From Phylloscopus collybita (taxonomy: Eukaryota; Chordata; Aves; Passeriformes; Phylloscopidae): a DNA stretch of 64,000 nucleotides. The notes beneath the pieces were generated by a model. That model was not told the origin of the DNA. It worked only from the letters and a program-made list of their open reading frames with translations, and ran no database searches. Shown one piece after another: positions 39,401 to 49,938 of the stretch. How positions within the stretch are numbered: position 1 is the stretch's first letter; each line of letters starts with the position of its first letter. Both the position numbers and the translations under genes were made by a program. The DNA is taken from the NCBI GenBank assembly GCA_027886175.1, contig JAJNNQ010000142.1, positions 2,734,501-2,798,500 on the forward strand. The letters run 5' to 3'.

Positions 39401-42400
39401 TGGGCTGGAGACTTTGGTTTCCCATGGATACTGGCCAGCGTTCGTGTGTAATGCTGTCTGCCTGCCGCTGGACTTCTGCCTACTAAAATTCCACTAAAAT
39501 TCTATACAAATGAGGATATCTCCCAGGTGCAATCTACCACCAGATGGAAGTTTGTCTGCCCTTGTAGTTCCAAAGGCCTCCTACAAACTGACATCAGGAA
39601 CGTGAGGTGGTGACTTTGGTTTCCCATGGAAAAGGTCCATTGTTCATGTCTAATGCTGTCTGCGTGCCACTGGGCTTCTGCCTGCTGAAATTCCATACAA
39701 ATGAGGATATCTCCTCGATGCAATCAACCACCAGACGGAACTTTGTCTGCCCTTCTAGTGCCAAACGCCTCCTTCAAACTGACATCAGGATCCTGGATTG
39801 GAAACTTTGGTTTCCAATGGAAATGGCCCATCGTTCGTGTCTAATGATGTGTGCCTGCCACGAGGCTTCTGCCTATTAGAATTCCACTAAAATTTCATAC
39901 AAATGAGGATGTCTCCCATGTGCAATCTACCACCAGATGGAAGTTTGTCTGCCCCTGTAGAGCCAAAGGCTTCCTACAAATTGACATCAGGAACCTGGGG
40001 CGGAGACTTTGGTTTCCCATTGAAAAGGACCACCGTTCCTGTCTAATGCTGTCTGCCTGGCACTGTGGTTATGACTGCTGAAGTTCAATACAAATGAGGA
40101 TATCTCCCAGGTGCAATCTACCACCAGGTGGACGTTTGTTTGCCCTCCTTGTGCCAAAGGCCTCGTAAAAACTGACATCAGGAACGTGGGGTGGAGACTT
40201 TGGTTTCCCAAGGTAATGGGCCACCGTTTGCGGCTAATGCTGCCTGCCAGCCACTGGGCTTATGCCTACTAAAATTCCACTAAAATTCTACACAAATGAG
40301 GATATCTCCCAGGTGCAATCTATAACCAGATGGAAGTTTGTCTGCCCTTGTAGTTCCAAACGCCTCCTAAAAACTGAAATCAGGAACGTGGGTTGGAGAC
40401 TTTCTTCTCCCATGGAAATGGGCCACCGTTTGTGTCTAATGCTATGTGCCTGCCACTGGGCTTCTTCCTACTAAAATTCCACTAAAATTCCATAGAAATG
40501 AGGATATCTCCCAGGTGCAATCTACCACCAGATGGAAGTTTCTCTGCCCTTATATTAGAAAACGCCTCCTACAAAGTGACATCAGCAACGTGGGGTGGAG
40601 GTTTTGGTTTCCCATGGAAAAGGTCCATTGTTCGTGTCTAATGCTGTCTGCCTGTCACTGGGGTTATGCCTGCTGAAATTCCTCACAAATGAAGATATCT
40701 CCCAGATGCAATATGCCAGCAGTTGGAAGTTTGTCTCCACTTGTAGTGCCAGAGGTCTCCTAAAAACAGACATCAGGAACGTGGGTTGGAGACTTTGTTT
40801 TCCCATGGAAAAGAGGCCACCGTTCGTGTCTAATGCTGTCTGCCTGCCAGTGGGCATAAGCCTACCAAAGTTCCATACATATGATGATATCTCCCAAATG
40901 CAATTTCCCACCAGATGGAAGTTTGTCTGCCCTTGCAGTTACAAACGCCTCTTAAAAACTGAAATCAGGAACGTGGGTTGGAGACTTTCTTCTCCCATGG
41001 AAATGGGCCAGCGTTCGTGTCTAATGATGTGTGCCTGCCACTAGGCTTCTGCCTATTAAAATTCCACTAAAATTCCATACAAATGAGGATGTCTCCCAGG
41101 TGCAATCTACCACCAGATGGAAGTTTGTGTGCCCATTTAGAGCCAAAGGCTTCTTACAAACTGACATCAGGAACGTGCGGTGGAGACTTTGGTTTCCCAT
41201 GGAAATAGGCCACCGTTTGTGTATAATGCTATGTGCCTGCCACTGGGATTATGCCTAGTAAAATCCCATACAAATGAGGATATCTCCCAGATGGAGTCTA
41301 CCACCAGTTGAAAGTTTGTCTGCCCTTGTAATGCCAACGGCCTCCTACAAATTGACATCAGGAATCTGGAAAGGACGCTTTGGTTTCCCATGGAAAAGGG
41401 CCACCCTTGGTGTTTAATGCTGTCTGCCTGCCAGTGGGCATATGCCTACTAAAATTCCCTACAAATGAGGATATCTCCCAAATGCAATTTCCCACCAGAT
41501 GGAAGTTTGTCTGCCCTTTTAATGCCAAAGTCCTCCGACAACCTGACATCAGGAATGTGGGATGGAGACTTTGGTTTCCCTAGGAAACGGGCCACTGTTC
41601 CTGTCTAATTCTCTCTGCCTTCCGCTGGGATTCTGCCTACTAACATTCCACTAAAATTCCATAGAAATGAGGATATCTCCCAGGTGCAATCTACAACCAG
41701 ATGGAAGTTTCTCTGCCCTTATATTGGAAAACACCTCCTACAAAGTGACATTTGCAACATGGGGTGGAGATTTTGGTTTCCCATGGAAAAGGGCCACTCT
41801 TTGTGTCTAATGCTGTCTACCTGTCACTGGGGTTATGCCTGTTGAAATTCCTCACAAATGAGGATATCTCCCCGGTGCAATCAACCACCAGATGGAAGTG
41901 TGTCTGCCCTTGTAGTGCCAAAAGCCTCCTTCAAACTGACATCAGGAACATAGTATGGATAATTTGTTTTTCCATGGAAAAGGGCCACCGTTCCTGTCTA
42001 ATGCTGTCTGCCTGGCACTGTGGTTATGACTGCTGAAGTTCCTCACAAATGAGGATATCTCCCACACGGAATCTACCACCAGTTGGAAGTTTGTCTGCCC
42101 TTGTAGTGCCAAAGGACTCCTAAAAACTGACATCAGGAACAAAGGGTGGAGACATTGTTTTCCCATGGAAATGGACCACCGTTCGTGTCTAATGCTGTCT
42201 GCCTGCCACTGGGGTTTTGCCTACTAAAATTCCACTAAAATTCTATTCAAATGAGGATATCTCCCAGGTGCAATCTACCACCAGATGGAAGTTTGTCTGC
42301 CCTTGTAGGTCCTAAGGCCTCCTACAAACTGACATCAGGAACGTGAGATGGAGACTTTGGTTTCTCATGGAAAAGGTCCATTGTTCGTGTCTAATGCTGT

Positions 42401-45400
42401 CTGCCTGCCAATGGGTTCCTGCCTGCTGAAATTCCATACAAATGAGGATATCTCCTCGATGCAATCAACCACCAGACGGAACTTTGTCGGCCCTTGTAGT
42501 GCCAAAGGCCTCCTACAAACTGACATCAGGAACCTGGAGTGGAAACTTTGGTTTCCATGGAAAAGGGCCACCGTTTTTCTCTGATGCTGTACGCTGGCCA
42601 CTCGGCTTCTGCATACTAAAATTCCAATAAAATTCCATACAAATAAGGATATCTCCATGATGGAATATACAACGAGATGGAATTTTGTAGACCTTGTAGT
42701 CCAAAGGCCTCCTGCAAACTGACATCAGGAACGTGGGGTGGAGACTTTGGTTTTCCAAGGAAAAGGTCCACCGTTCCTGTCTAATGCTGTCTGCCTGTCA
42801 CATGGCTTATGGCTGCAAAAATTGCATACAAATGAGGATATCTCCCAGGTGCAATCTACCACCAGTTGGAAGTTTTTCTAACATTGTAGTGCCAAAGGCC
42901 TCCTACCAACTGACATCAGGAGACTGGGGTAGAGACCTTCGTGTCCCATGAAAAAGAGGCACCGTTTGTGTTTTATGCTCTCTGCCGATCATTTGGATTC
43001 TGCCTACTAAAATTCCACTAAAATTCCATGTAAATGAGGATATCTATCACGTGCAATCTACCACCAGTTGGAAGTTTGTCTACCCTTATAGTGCCAAAAG
43101 CCTCGTATAAATTATCATCAGGAATGTGGGGTGGAGACTTTGGTTTCCCATGAAAAAGCCACCGTTCGTGTCTAATGCTGTCTGCCTGGCACTGGGGTTA
43201 TGACTGCTGAAGTTCCATACAAATGAGGATATCTCCCAGATGCAATATGCCACCAGACGGAACTTTGTCTGCCCTTGTAGTGCCAAAGGCCTCCTACATA
43301 CTGACATCAGGAACCTGGAGTGGAGACTTTGGTTTCCCATGGAAATGCGACAGCGTTCGTGTCTAATGATGTTTGCCTGCCACTAGGATTCTGCCTATTA
43401 AAATTACAATAAAATTCCATACCATTGAAGATGTCTCTCACGTGCAATCTAACACCAAATGGAAGTTTGTCTGCCCCTGTAGAGCAAAAGGCTTCCTACA
43501 AAATGACATCAAGAAGCTGGGGCAGAGACTTTGGTTTCCCATGGCAAAGGGCCACGGTTCCTGTCTAATGCTGTCTACCTGCCACTGGGCTTATGCCTAC
43601 TAAAATTACATACAAATGAGGATATCTCCCAGATGCAATATGCCACCAGTTGGAAGTTTGTCTCGTCTTGTAGTGCCAGAGGCCTCCTAGAAAATGACAT
43701 CAGAAACCTGGGGTGGAGACTTTGGTTTCCCATGGAAATGGGCCACTATTCATGTCGAATTTTTTCTGCCTGCCGCTGGGATTCTGCCTACTAAAATTCC
43801 ACTAAAATTCCATGCAAATGCGAATATCTCCCGGGTGCAATCAAACACCAGATGGAAGTTTCTCTGCCCTTGTATTGCCAAAGACCTCCTTCAAACTGAC
43901 ATCAGGAACATAGGATGGATAATTTGTCTTTCCATGGAAAAGGACCACCGTTCCTGTCTAATGCTGTCTGCCTGGCACTGTGGTTATGACTGCTGAAGTT
44001 CCATACAAATGAGGATATCTCCCAGATGCAATCTACCACCAGATGTTAGTTTGTCTGCTCTTGCAGTGCCAAAGGCCTCCTTTATACTGACATTCGGAAC
44101 CTGGCCTGGAGACTTTGGTTTCCTATGGAAAAGGCCCACCGTTCGTGTTTAATTCTCTCTGTCTGCAACTGGGCTTCTGAGTACTAAAATACCACTAAAA
44201 TTCCATACAAATAAGGACATCTACGAGGTGCGATCCACCACTAGATGGAAGTTTGTCTGCCCTTGTAGTGCCAAAGGCCTCCTACAAACTGACATCAGGA
44301 GCCTGGGTTGGAGACTTTGTTTTCCCATGGAAAAGGGCCACCGTTCGTGTCTAATGCTGTCTGCCTGCCACTGGGCTTCTATCTGCTGAAATTCCATACA
44401 AATGAGGATATCTTCCCGATGCAATCAACCACCAGACGGAAGTTTCTCTGCCCTTGTACTGTCAATGGCCTACTAAAACCTGACATCGGGAACGTGGTGT
44501 GGAGACTTTGGCTTCCCTAGGAAAAGAACCACCGTTCCTGTCTAATGCGGTCTGCCTGGCACTGTGGTTATGACTGCTGAAGGTCCATACAAATGAGGAT
44601 ATCTCCCAGGAGCAATCTACCACCAGGTGGAAGTTTGTCTGCCCTTGTAGTGCCAAAGGCCTCCTAGTAACGGACATCAGGAATGTGGGGTGGAGACTTT
44701 GGTTTCCCTATAAAAATGGGCAACCGTTCGTGTCTAATGCTGTCTGCCTGCCACTGGGGATCTTCGTAATAAAATTCCTATAAAATTCCATAGAAATGAG
44801 GATAACTCCCAGGTGCAATCTACCACCAGATGGAAGTTTTTCTGCCTGTATGTTGGAAAAGGCCTCCTACAAAGTGACATCAGCAATGAGCGCGGAGATT
44901 TGGGTTTCCCATGGAAATGGGCCACCTTTCGTGTCTAATGGTGTCTGCCTGCCACTGGGATTATGCCTTGTAAAATCCCATACAAATGAGGATATCTTCC
45001 AGATAGAGTCTACCACCAGATGAAAGTTTGTCTGCCCTTGTAATGCCAATGGCCTCCTACACACTGACATCAGGATTCTGGAGAGGACGCTTTGGTTTCC
45101 CATGGAAAAGGGGCACCTTGGTGTTTAATACTGTCTCCTTGCCACTGGGCTTATGACTACTGAAATTACATACAAATGAGGATATCTCCCTAAACAAAAT
45201 TTCCCACCAGATGGAAGTTTGTCTGCCCTTTTAATGCCAAAGGCCTACTAAAAACTGACATCAGGAGCCTGGGTTGGAGACTTTGTTTTCCCATAGAAAA
45301 GGGCCACCGTTCCTCTCTAATGCTGTCTACCTGCCAATGGGCTTCTACCTGATGAAATTCCATAAAAATGAGGATATCTCAACGATGCAATCAACCACCA

Positions 45401-46548
45401 GACGGAAGTTTGTCTGCCCTTGTAGTGACAATAGCCTCCTAGAAACGGACATCAGGAACGTGGGGTGGAGATTTTGGTTTCCCATCAAATGGGCCATTAT
45501 TCGTGTCTAATGCTGTCTGCCTGCCACTGTGCTTCTTCCTACTAAAATTCCACTAAAACTCCATAGAAATGAGGATATCTCCCAGGTGCAATCTACAACC
45601 AGATGGAAGTTTCTCTGCCCTTATATTGGAAAACGCCTCCTACAAAGTGACAGAAGCAACGTGGGGTGGAGATTTTGGTTTCCCATGGAAAAGGGCCACT
45701 GTTCGTGTCTAATGCTGTCTGCCTGCCACTGGGGTTATGCCTGCTGAAATTCCTCACAAATGAGGATATCTCCCAGATGGAATCCACCACCAGTTCGAAA
45801 TTTGTTTACCCTTCTAGTGCCAAAGGCCTCCTAAAAACTGACATCACGAACCTGTTGTGGAGACTTTGGTTTCTCATGGTAATAGGGCACCGTTCATGTC
45901 TAATAATGTCTGTCGGCCATTTGGCTTCTACCTACGAAAATTCCACTGAAATTCCATACAAATGAAGACATCTCCCGGGTGCAGTCTATCGTCAGATATA
46001 AGTTTTTCTGCCCTTGTATTTCCAAAGGCCTTCTACAAACTGACATGAGGAGCCAGGAGTGGACACTTTGGTTTCCCATGGATATGGGCCAGCGTTCGTG
46101 TGTAAATCAGTCTGCCTGCCGCTGGATTTCTGCCTACTTTAATACCACTAAAATTCCATAAAAATGAGGATATCTCCCAGGTGCAATCTACCACGAGATG
46201 GAAGTTTTTCTGCCCTTGTACTTCCAAACGCCTCTTACAAACTAACATCAGGAACGTGGGGTAGAGACTTCGGTTTCCCATGGAAAAGGGTCACCGTTTG
46301 TGTGTAATGCAGTCTTCCTGCCACTGGGGTTATGCCTGCTGAAATTCCTCACAAATGAGGATATCTCCCACACGGAATCTACCACCAGTTGGAAGTTTGT
46401 CTGCCCTTGTAGTGCCAAAGGCCTCCTACAAACTGACATCAGGCACGTAAGATGGAGACTTTGGTTTCCCAAGGAAATGGACCACCGTTCGTGCCTAATG
46501 CTGTCTGCCAGACACTGGGCCTATGCCTACTAAAATTCCACTAAAATT

Positions 46549-46578
46549 CTATACAAATGAGGACTCTCCCAGCACAGT
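46549..46578. other. Left satellite / 499-bp-repeat boundary
   Basis: Satellite ending ACAAATGAGGA joins 499-bp repeat starting CTCTCCCAGCACAG at 46563/46564. The same boundary appears in exact reverse complement at 61458/61459. The joint shares 1-2 bases with both parents. This is one of the two mirror boundaries defining the palindrome. Confidence 0.93.
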
Positions 46579-48882
46579 GCAGAGTCCCCGTGGCTAGTTC
46601 CTTGAAATACCTTTCCTGGCAGCAGCCCAGAGCTGTACTGAGTGCAGCAGGTGTCAGGCCGTCTCCTCTCGCCGTGTAGGTGCTTCTGTTTTGTGTTTGC
46701 AGCGTGCAGAGAAGCCCGCGTGCTTGCTGCTGCTTCCAGCAAGCCAAAACGCTTTTGCAGCCACTTTCCTGCCTTTTCCACAACAGGATCACTGTCTAGC
46801 TGATTTACAGTTGCCTCTGCGTAGAGCAGCTAGAGGAGCAGCTCTGCCGGCTTTCCTGTGCTTCTGCATAGCAGAGCTGTCAAGAACGAGAAGCTGCGTT
46901 TTGCCGAGAAAGCAGCGCTTCGCGGAAGCACAGCCAGCGGCGTCTTCGGTCCAGCCGCAGCTTGTGCGGAGAAGCGAAAGAGAGCCGAGGAAGAACGTGG
47001 AAAGCCAAACTCGGTCGCTGCAAGCGGGTGCTGGCGAACAGCTTCTGGTCACCTTGTAGAAACTGTCCCAGCACAGTGCAGAGTCCCCGTTGCTAGTTCC
47101 TTGAAATACCTTTCCTGGCAGCAGCCCAGAGCTGTACTGAGTGCAGCAGGTGTCAGGCAGTCTCCTCTCGCCGTGTAGGTGCTTCTGTTTTGTGTTTGCA
47201 GCGTGCAGAGAAGCCCGCGTGCTTGCTGCTGCTTCCAGCAAGCCAAAACGCTTTTGCAGCCACTTTCCTGCCTTTTCCACAACAGGATCACTGTCTAGCT
47301 GATTTACAGTTGCCTCTGCGTAGAGCAGCTAGAGGAGCAGCTCTGCCGGCTTTCCTGTGCTTCTGCATAGCAGAGCTGTCAAGAACGAGAAGCTGCGTTT
47401 TGCCGAGAAAGCAGCGCTTCGCGGAAGCATAGCCAGCGGCGTCTTCGGTACAGCCGCAGCTTGTGCGGAGAAGCGAAAGAGAGCCGGGGAAGAACGTGGA
47501 AAGCCAAACTCGGTCGCTGCAAGCGGGTGCTGGCGAACAGCTTCTGGTCACCTTGTAGAAACTGTCCCAGCACAGTGCAGAGTCCCCGTTGCTAGTTCCT
47601 TGAAATACCTTTCCTGGCAGCAGCCCAGAGCTGTACTGAGTGCAGCAGGTGTCAGGCAGTCTCCTCTCGCCGTGTAGGTGCTTCTGTTTTGTGTTTGCAG
47701 CGTGCAGAGAAGCCCGCGTGCTTGCTGCTGCTTCCAGCAAGCCAAAACGCTTTTGCAGCCACTTTCCTGCCTTTTCCACAACAGGATCACTGTCTAGCTG
47801 ATTTACAGTTGCCTCTGCGTAGAGCAGCTAGAGGAGCAGCTCTGCCGGCTTTCCTGTGCTTCTGCATAGCAGAGCTGTCAAGAACGAGAAGCTGCGTTTT
47901 GCCGAGAAAGCAGCGCTTCGCGGAAGCACAGCCAGCGGCGTCTTCGGTACAGCCGCAGCTTGTGCGCAGAAGCGAAAGAGAGCCGGGGAAGAACGTGGAA
48001 AGCCGAACTCGGTCGCTGCAAGCGGGTGCTGGCGAACAGCTTCTGGTCACCTTGTAGAAACTGTCCCAGCACAGTGCAGAGTCCCCGTGGCTAGTTCCTT
48101 GAAATACCTTTCCTGGCAGCAGCCCAGAGCTGTACTGAGTGCAGCAGGTGTCAGGCAGTCTCCTCTCGCCGTGTGGGTGCTTCTGTTTTGTGTTTGCAGC
48201 GTGCAGAGAAGCCCGCGTGCTTGCTGCTGCTTCCAGCAAGCCAAAACGCTTTTGCAGCCACTTTCCTGCCTTTTCCACAACAGGATCACTGTCTAGCTGA
48301 TTTACAGTTGCCTCTGCGTAGAGCAGCTAGAGGAGCAGCTCTGCCGGCTTTCCTGTGCTTCTGCATAGCAGAGCTGTCAAGAACGAGAAGCTGCGTTTTG
48401 CCGAGAAAGCTGCGCTTCGCGGAAGCACAGCCAGCGGCGTCTTCGGTACAGCCGCAGCTTGTGCGCAGAAGCGAAAGAGAGCCGGGGAAGAACGTGGAAA
48501 GCCGAACTCGGTCGCTGCAAGCGGGTGCTGGCGAACAGCTTCTGGTCACCTTGTAGAAACTGTCCCAGCACAGTGCAGAGTCCCCGTGGCTAGTTCCTTG
48601 AAATACCTTTCCTGGCAGCAGCCCAGAGCTGTACTGAGTGCAGCAGGTGTCAGGCAGTCTCTTCTCGCCGTGTAGGTGCTTCTGTTTTGTGTTTGCAGCG
48701 TGCAGAGAAGCCCGCGTGCTTGCTGCTGCTTCCAGCAAGCCAAAACGCTTTTGCAGCCACTTTCCTGCCTTTTCCACAACAGGATCACTGTCTAGCTGAT
48801 TTACAGTTGCCTCTGCGTAGAGCAGCTAGAGGAGCAGCTCTGCCGGCTTTCCTGTGCTTCTGCATAGCAGAGCTGTCAAGAA
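46564..48882 (+). repeat. 499-bp tandem repeat, left arm (4 units + 323 bp)
   Basis: Units start at 46564, 47063, 47562, 48061 and 48560, an exact 499-bp spacing. The repeat is GC- and CpG-rich and unrelated to the 191-bp satellite. Units are about 98-99% alike by eye, with diagnostic variants such as GTGTAGGTG/GTGTGGGTG, CGTTGC/CGTGGC and GAAAGCAGC/GAAAGCTGC. Overlapping open frames of up to 163 codons recur on both strands, but they mostly open with GTG. Since 499 is not a multiple of three, their frame changes from unit to unit. No coding function is claimed. Confidence 0.95.
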
Positions 48883-48905
48883 AGTTATTTCAGGGAACTA
48901 GCCAC
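48865..48905. other. Palindrome centre: 499-bp array inverts
   Basis: At about 48882/48883 unit sequence in left-arm orientation (GAGCTGTCAAGAA) joins the same repeat in reverse orientation (ATTTCAGGGAACTAGCC). The parental sequences at the join, GCTGTCAAGAA and GCTGCCAGGAAA, are similar, so an imperfect ~11-bp homology marks the breakpoint. Two bases (GTTATTTCAGGG instead of GGTATTTCAAGG) differ from every other unit. Confidence 0.92.
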
Positions 48906-49138
48906 GGGGACTCTGCACTGTGCTGGGACAGTTTCTACAAGGTGACCAGAAGCTGTTCGCCAGCACCCGCTTGCAGCGACCGAGTTCGGCTTTCCACGTT
49001 CTTCCCCGGCTCTCTTTCGCTTCTCCGCACAAGCTGCGGCTGTACCGAAGACGCCGCTGGCTGTGCTTCCGCGAAGCGCTGCTTTCTCGGCAAAACGCAG
49101 CTTCTCGTTCTTGACAGCTCTGCTATGCAGAAGCACAG
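48883..49138 (-). repeat. 499-bp repeat, inverted arm, part before the ERV
   Basis: A 49-bp partial unit (48883-48931) is followed by 207 bp of a unit that is completed after the ERV at 55673-55969. Subtracting the 5-bp target duplication, 207 + 297 - 5 = 499, so the ERV interrupts one unit with no loss. Confidence 0.95.
49134..49138. repeat. ERV target-site duplication (5')
   Basis: CACAG precedes the 5' LTR and is repeated after the 3' LTR at 55673-55677. Intact units elsewhere in the array carry this pentamer once. A perfect 5-bp duplication is typical of class III (ERVL) elements and indicates recent integration. Confidence 0.93.
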
Positions 49139-49245
49139 TGTCTTGGGTTGTGGAGCCGGGTTTTGTATATTCTATTTACATCTGTTTTGGGGCCTGATGA
49201 CCCACCTTGACAGGCCATTGTTACCTTCCCCAGCCTGTGCGGTGC

Positions 49246-49253
49246 ATTTGCAT
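49246..49253 (+). promoter_or_regulatory. Octamer (OCT-factor) motif in U3
   Basis: The sequence is an exact ATTTGCAT, followed within 10 bp by a TATA-like TCTATACATC. POU-factor octamers are known enhancer elements, so germline or embryonic expression is an inference only. The same motif is at 55069-55076 in the 3' LTR. Confidence 0.4.
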
Positions 49254-49276
49254 TTCTATACATCTCATGCCCTGGC

Positions 49277-49315
49277 GGTGGGGGGTGGGGGGGAGGGGGG
49301 GTGGCCGGGGGTTGG
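49277..49315 (+). promoter_or_regulatory. G-rich tract, potential G-quadruplex
   Basis: Runs of 6, 7, 7 and 5 G are separated by single T or A and a short TGGCC spacer, easily satisfying a four-run quadruplex pattern. The tract sits between the octamer and the 22-bp repeats in U3. The copy in the 3' LTR is at 55100-55138. Confidence 0.6.
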
Positions 49316-49316
49316 C

Positions 49317-49382
49317 GGTTCGGCCCTGCTGCAGGAGTGGTTCGGCCCTGCTGCAGGAGTGGTTCGGCCCTGCTGCAGGAGC
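49317..49382 (+). repeat. Three 22-bp direct repeats in U3
   Basis: The unit GGTTCGGCCCTGCTGCAGGA + GT is present three times in tandem, the last ending GC. Each unit contains the PstI-type palindrome CTGCAG. Direct repeats at this position of a retroviral U3 often act as enhancers, which is an inference here. The 3' LTR has the same three units at 55140-55205. Confidence 0.85.
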
Positions 49383-49588
49383 TGGGTGCTCGGGGCTTCC
49401 TTCGCGCGGTGTGGCAAGAGCTTCTTTGTCTCCTGTGCTCGCCATCCTGTCTCCCTCCTCGCCGTCCCTGAACCGGTTTCTTCGCAGAATCATCTCTGCT
49501 CCAACAGGATCACGTCTGCCACTCCAGAAGTGTTTGGACTGTTTACGTTCGGACTGTTACCAACATCCTGAATCACAGGGTCAGATTG

Positions 49589-49611
49589 AAACTCTGACTT
49601 TGTCAGGGTTT
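49589..49611 (+). promoter_or_regulatory. Stem-loop in LTR, possibly in R
   Basis: AAACTCTGAC and GTCAGGGTTT form a 10-bp stem (one G-U pair) with a TTT loop. A second, shorter pairing (GTCAGA with TCTGAC) is possible upstream. It lies ~90-110 bp before the variant poly(A) signal. It could be an R-region hairpin, but the cap site is not known. Confidence 0.45.
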
Positions 49612-49698
49612 TCTTCTAAAATTATTGTTTATTTGTTTATTTGTTTGTTTGGTTGGGTGGTTTTGTTTCCTATCACATTTGTATTGTTAATACCTCCT

Positions 49699-49704
49699 AG
49701 TAAA
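49699..49704 (+). promoter_or_regulatory. Variant polyadenylation signal AGTAAA
   Basis: AGTAAA is the best poly(A)-signal candidate in the LTR, as AATAAA is absent on this strand. The functional copy would be the one in the 3' LTR at 55522-55527. Confidence 0.4.
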
Positions 49705-49854
49705 GAACTGTTATTCCTATTCCCAACATTTTTGCCTGAGAGCCCTTGATTGCAAAATTATAATTCGTCGGGGTGCGAGGGGTTGGTATTCTCCATCCTA
49801 GGGGAACCTCAGTTTCCCTGGCAGATACCTGTCTTTCCAAACCAAGACAGATTT

Positions 49855-49872
49855 TGGCGCCCAACGTGGGGC
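49855..49872 (+). other. Primer binding site, tRNA-Lys1,2 type
   Basis: TGGCGCCCAACGTGGGGC starts 5 bp after the LTR end. It is the 18-nt complement of the 3' end of tRNA-Lys(CUU)/Lys1,2, the primer type of Mason-Pfizer-type betaretroviruses and foamy viruses. Mammalian ERVL elements are named after a leucine primer, so this is a difference from the namesake. Confidence 0.9.
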
Positions 49873-49938
49873 ACGAGGGCATTGAGAGAGAGGAATAACA
49901 GTTCTTGAGTATTAGATAAAAGCCCACTGGCCAGAATA
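49873..49938 (+). other. Short gag leader
   Basis: Only 66 nt separate the primer site from the gag ATG, much shorter than the several hundred nt usual in exogenous retroviruses. No splice donor or packaging hairpin is evident. Absence of a splice donor is in keeping with the absence of env. Confidence 0.6.

Larger units (their letters stand above)
10633..46563 (-). repeat. 191/202-bp tandem satellite, minus-orientation block
   Basis: This is the same family as 1-10632 but reverse-complemented: the core reads TGGAGACTTTGGTTTCC and the other landmarks are inverted. The block is about 36 kb. Instead of one regular higher-order repeat it is a patchwork of larger duplications (listed separately), with monomers of 191 and ~202 bp and some shorter ones. 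The only foreign DNA seen is the solo LTR at 26308-26675. Repeated small open frames on both strands are judged non-coding. Confidence 0.95.
49139..49849 (+). repeat. 5' LTR (711 bp)
   Basis: The LTR begins TGTCTTGG and ends CCAAGACA, perfect 8-bp terminal inverted repeats. It holds an octamer motif ATTTGCAT (49246-49253), a G-rich tract (49277-49315), three 22-bp direct repeats (49317-49382), a 10-bp stem-loop (49589-49611), a TTTG/TTTA-rich stretch (about 49617-49665) and a variant poly(A) signal AGTAAA (49699-49704). There is no canonical AATAAA on the sense strand. TATA-like strings (TTTGTATATTC near 49162, TCTATACATC near 49255) are weak candidates. Several long open frames in the LTR are judged non-coding. 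Confidence 0.95.

Noticed and set aside
387..46533. Dozens of 60-154-codon open frames on both strands of the 191-bp satellite (for example those opening MGNQSLHP or METLVSHG)
   Set aside because: They recur once per monomer on both strands at once and are explained by a stop-poor repeat. The monomer length is not a multiple of three, and there are no initiation or domain signals.
47443..47460. CENP-B-box-like string CTTCGGTACAGCCGCAG in the 499-bp unit
   Set aside because: It matches only part of the motif (the final GG is CA), some units lose further bases (GGTCCAGC), and CENP-B boxes are not established for birds.
48865..48905. Palindrome as a pure assembly or library fold-back artefact
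   Set aside because: Arms differ in unit number and in private variants, and only one arm has the ERV, which a mechanical fold-back would not produce. Read-level confirmation is still the decisive test.
48687..49571. 294-codon open frame crossing from the 499-bp repeat into the 5' LTR
   Set aside because: It is a chance fusion over the palindrome centre and the ERV insertion point, with no domain and not conserved.
49207..49749. 142-180-codon open frames inside each LTR
   Set aside because: They lie in the GC-rich U3 and start upstream of promoter-like elements. The two copies agree only because the LTRs are identical.
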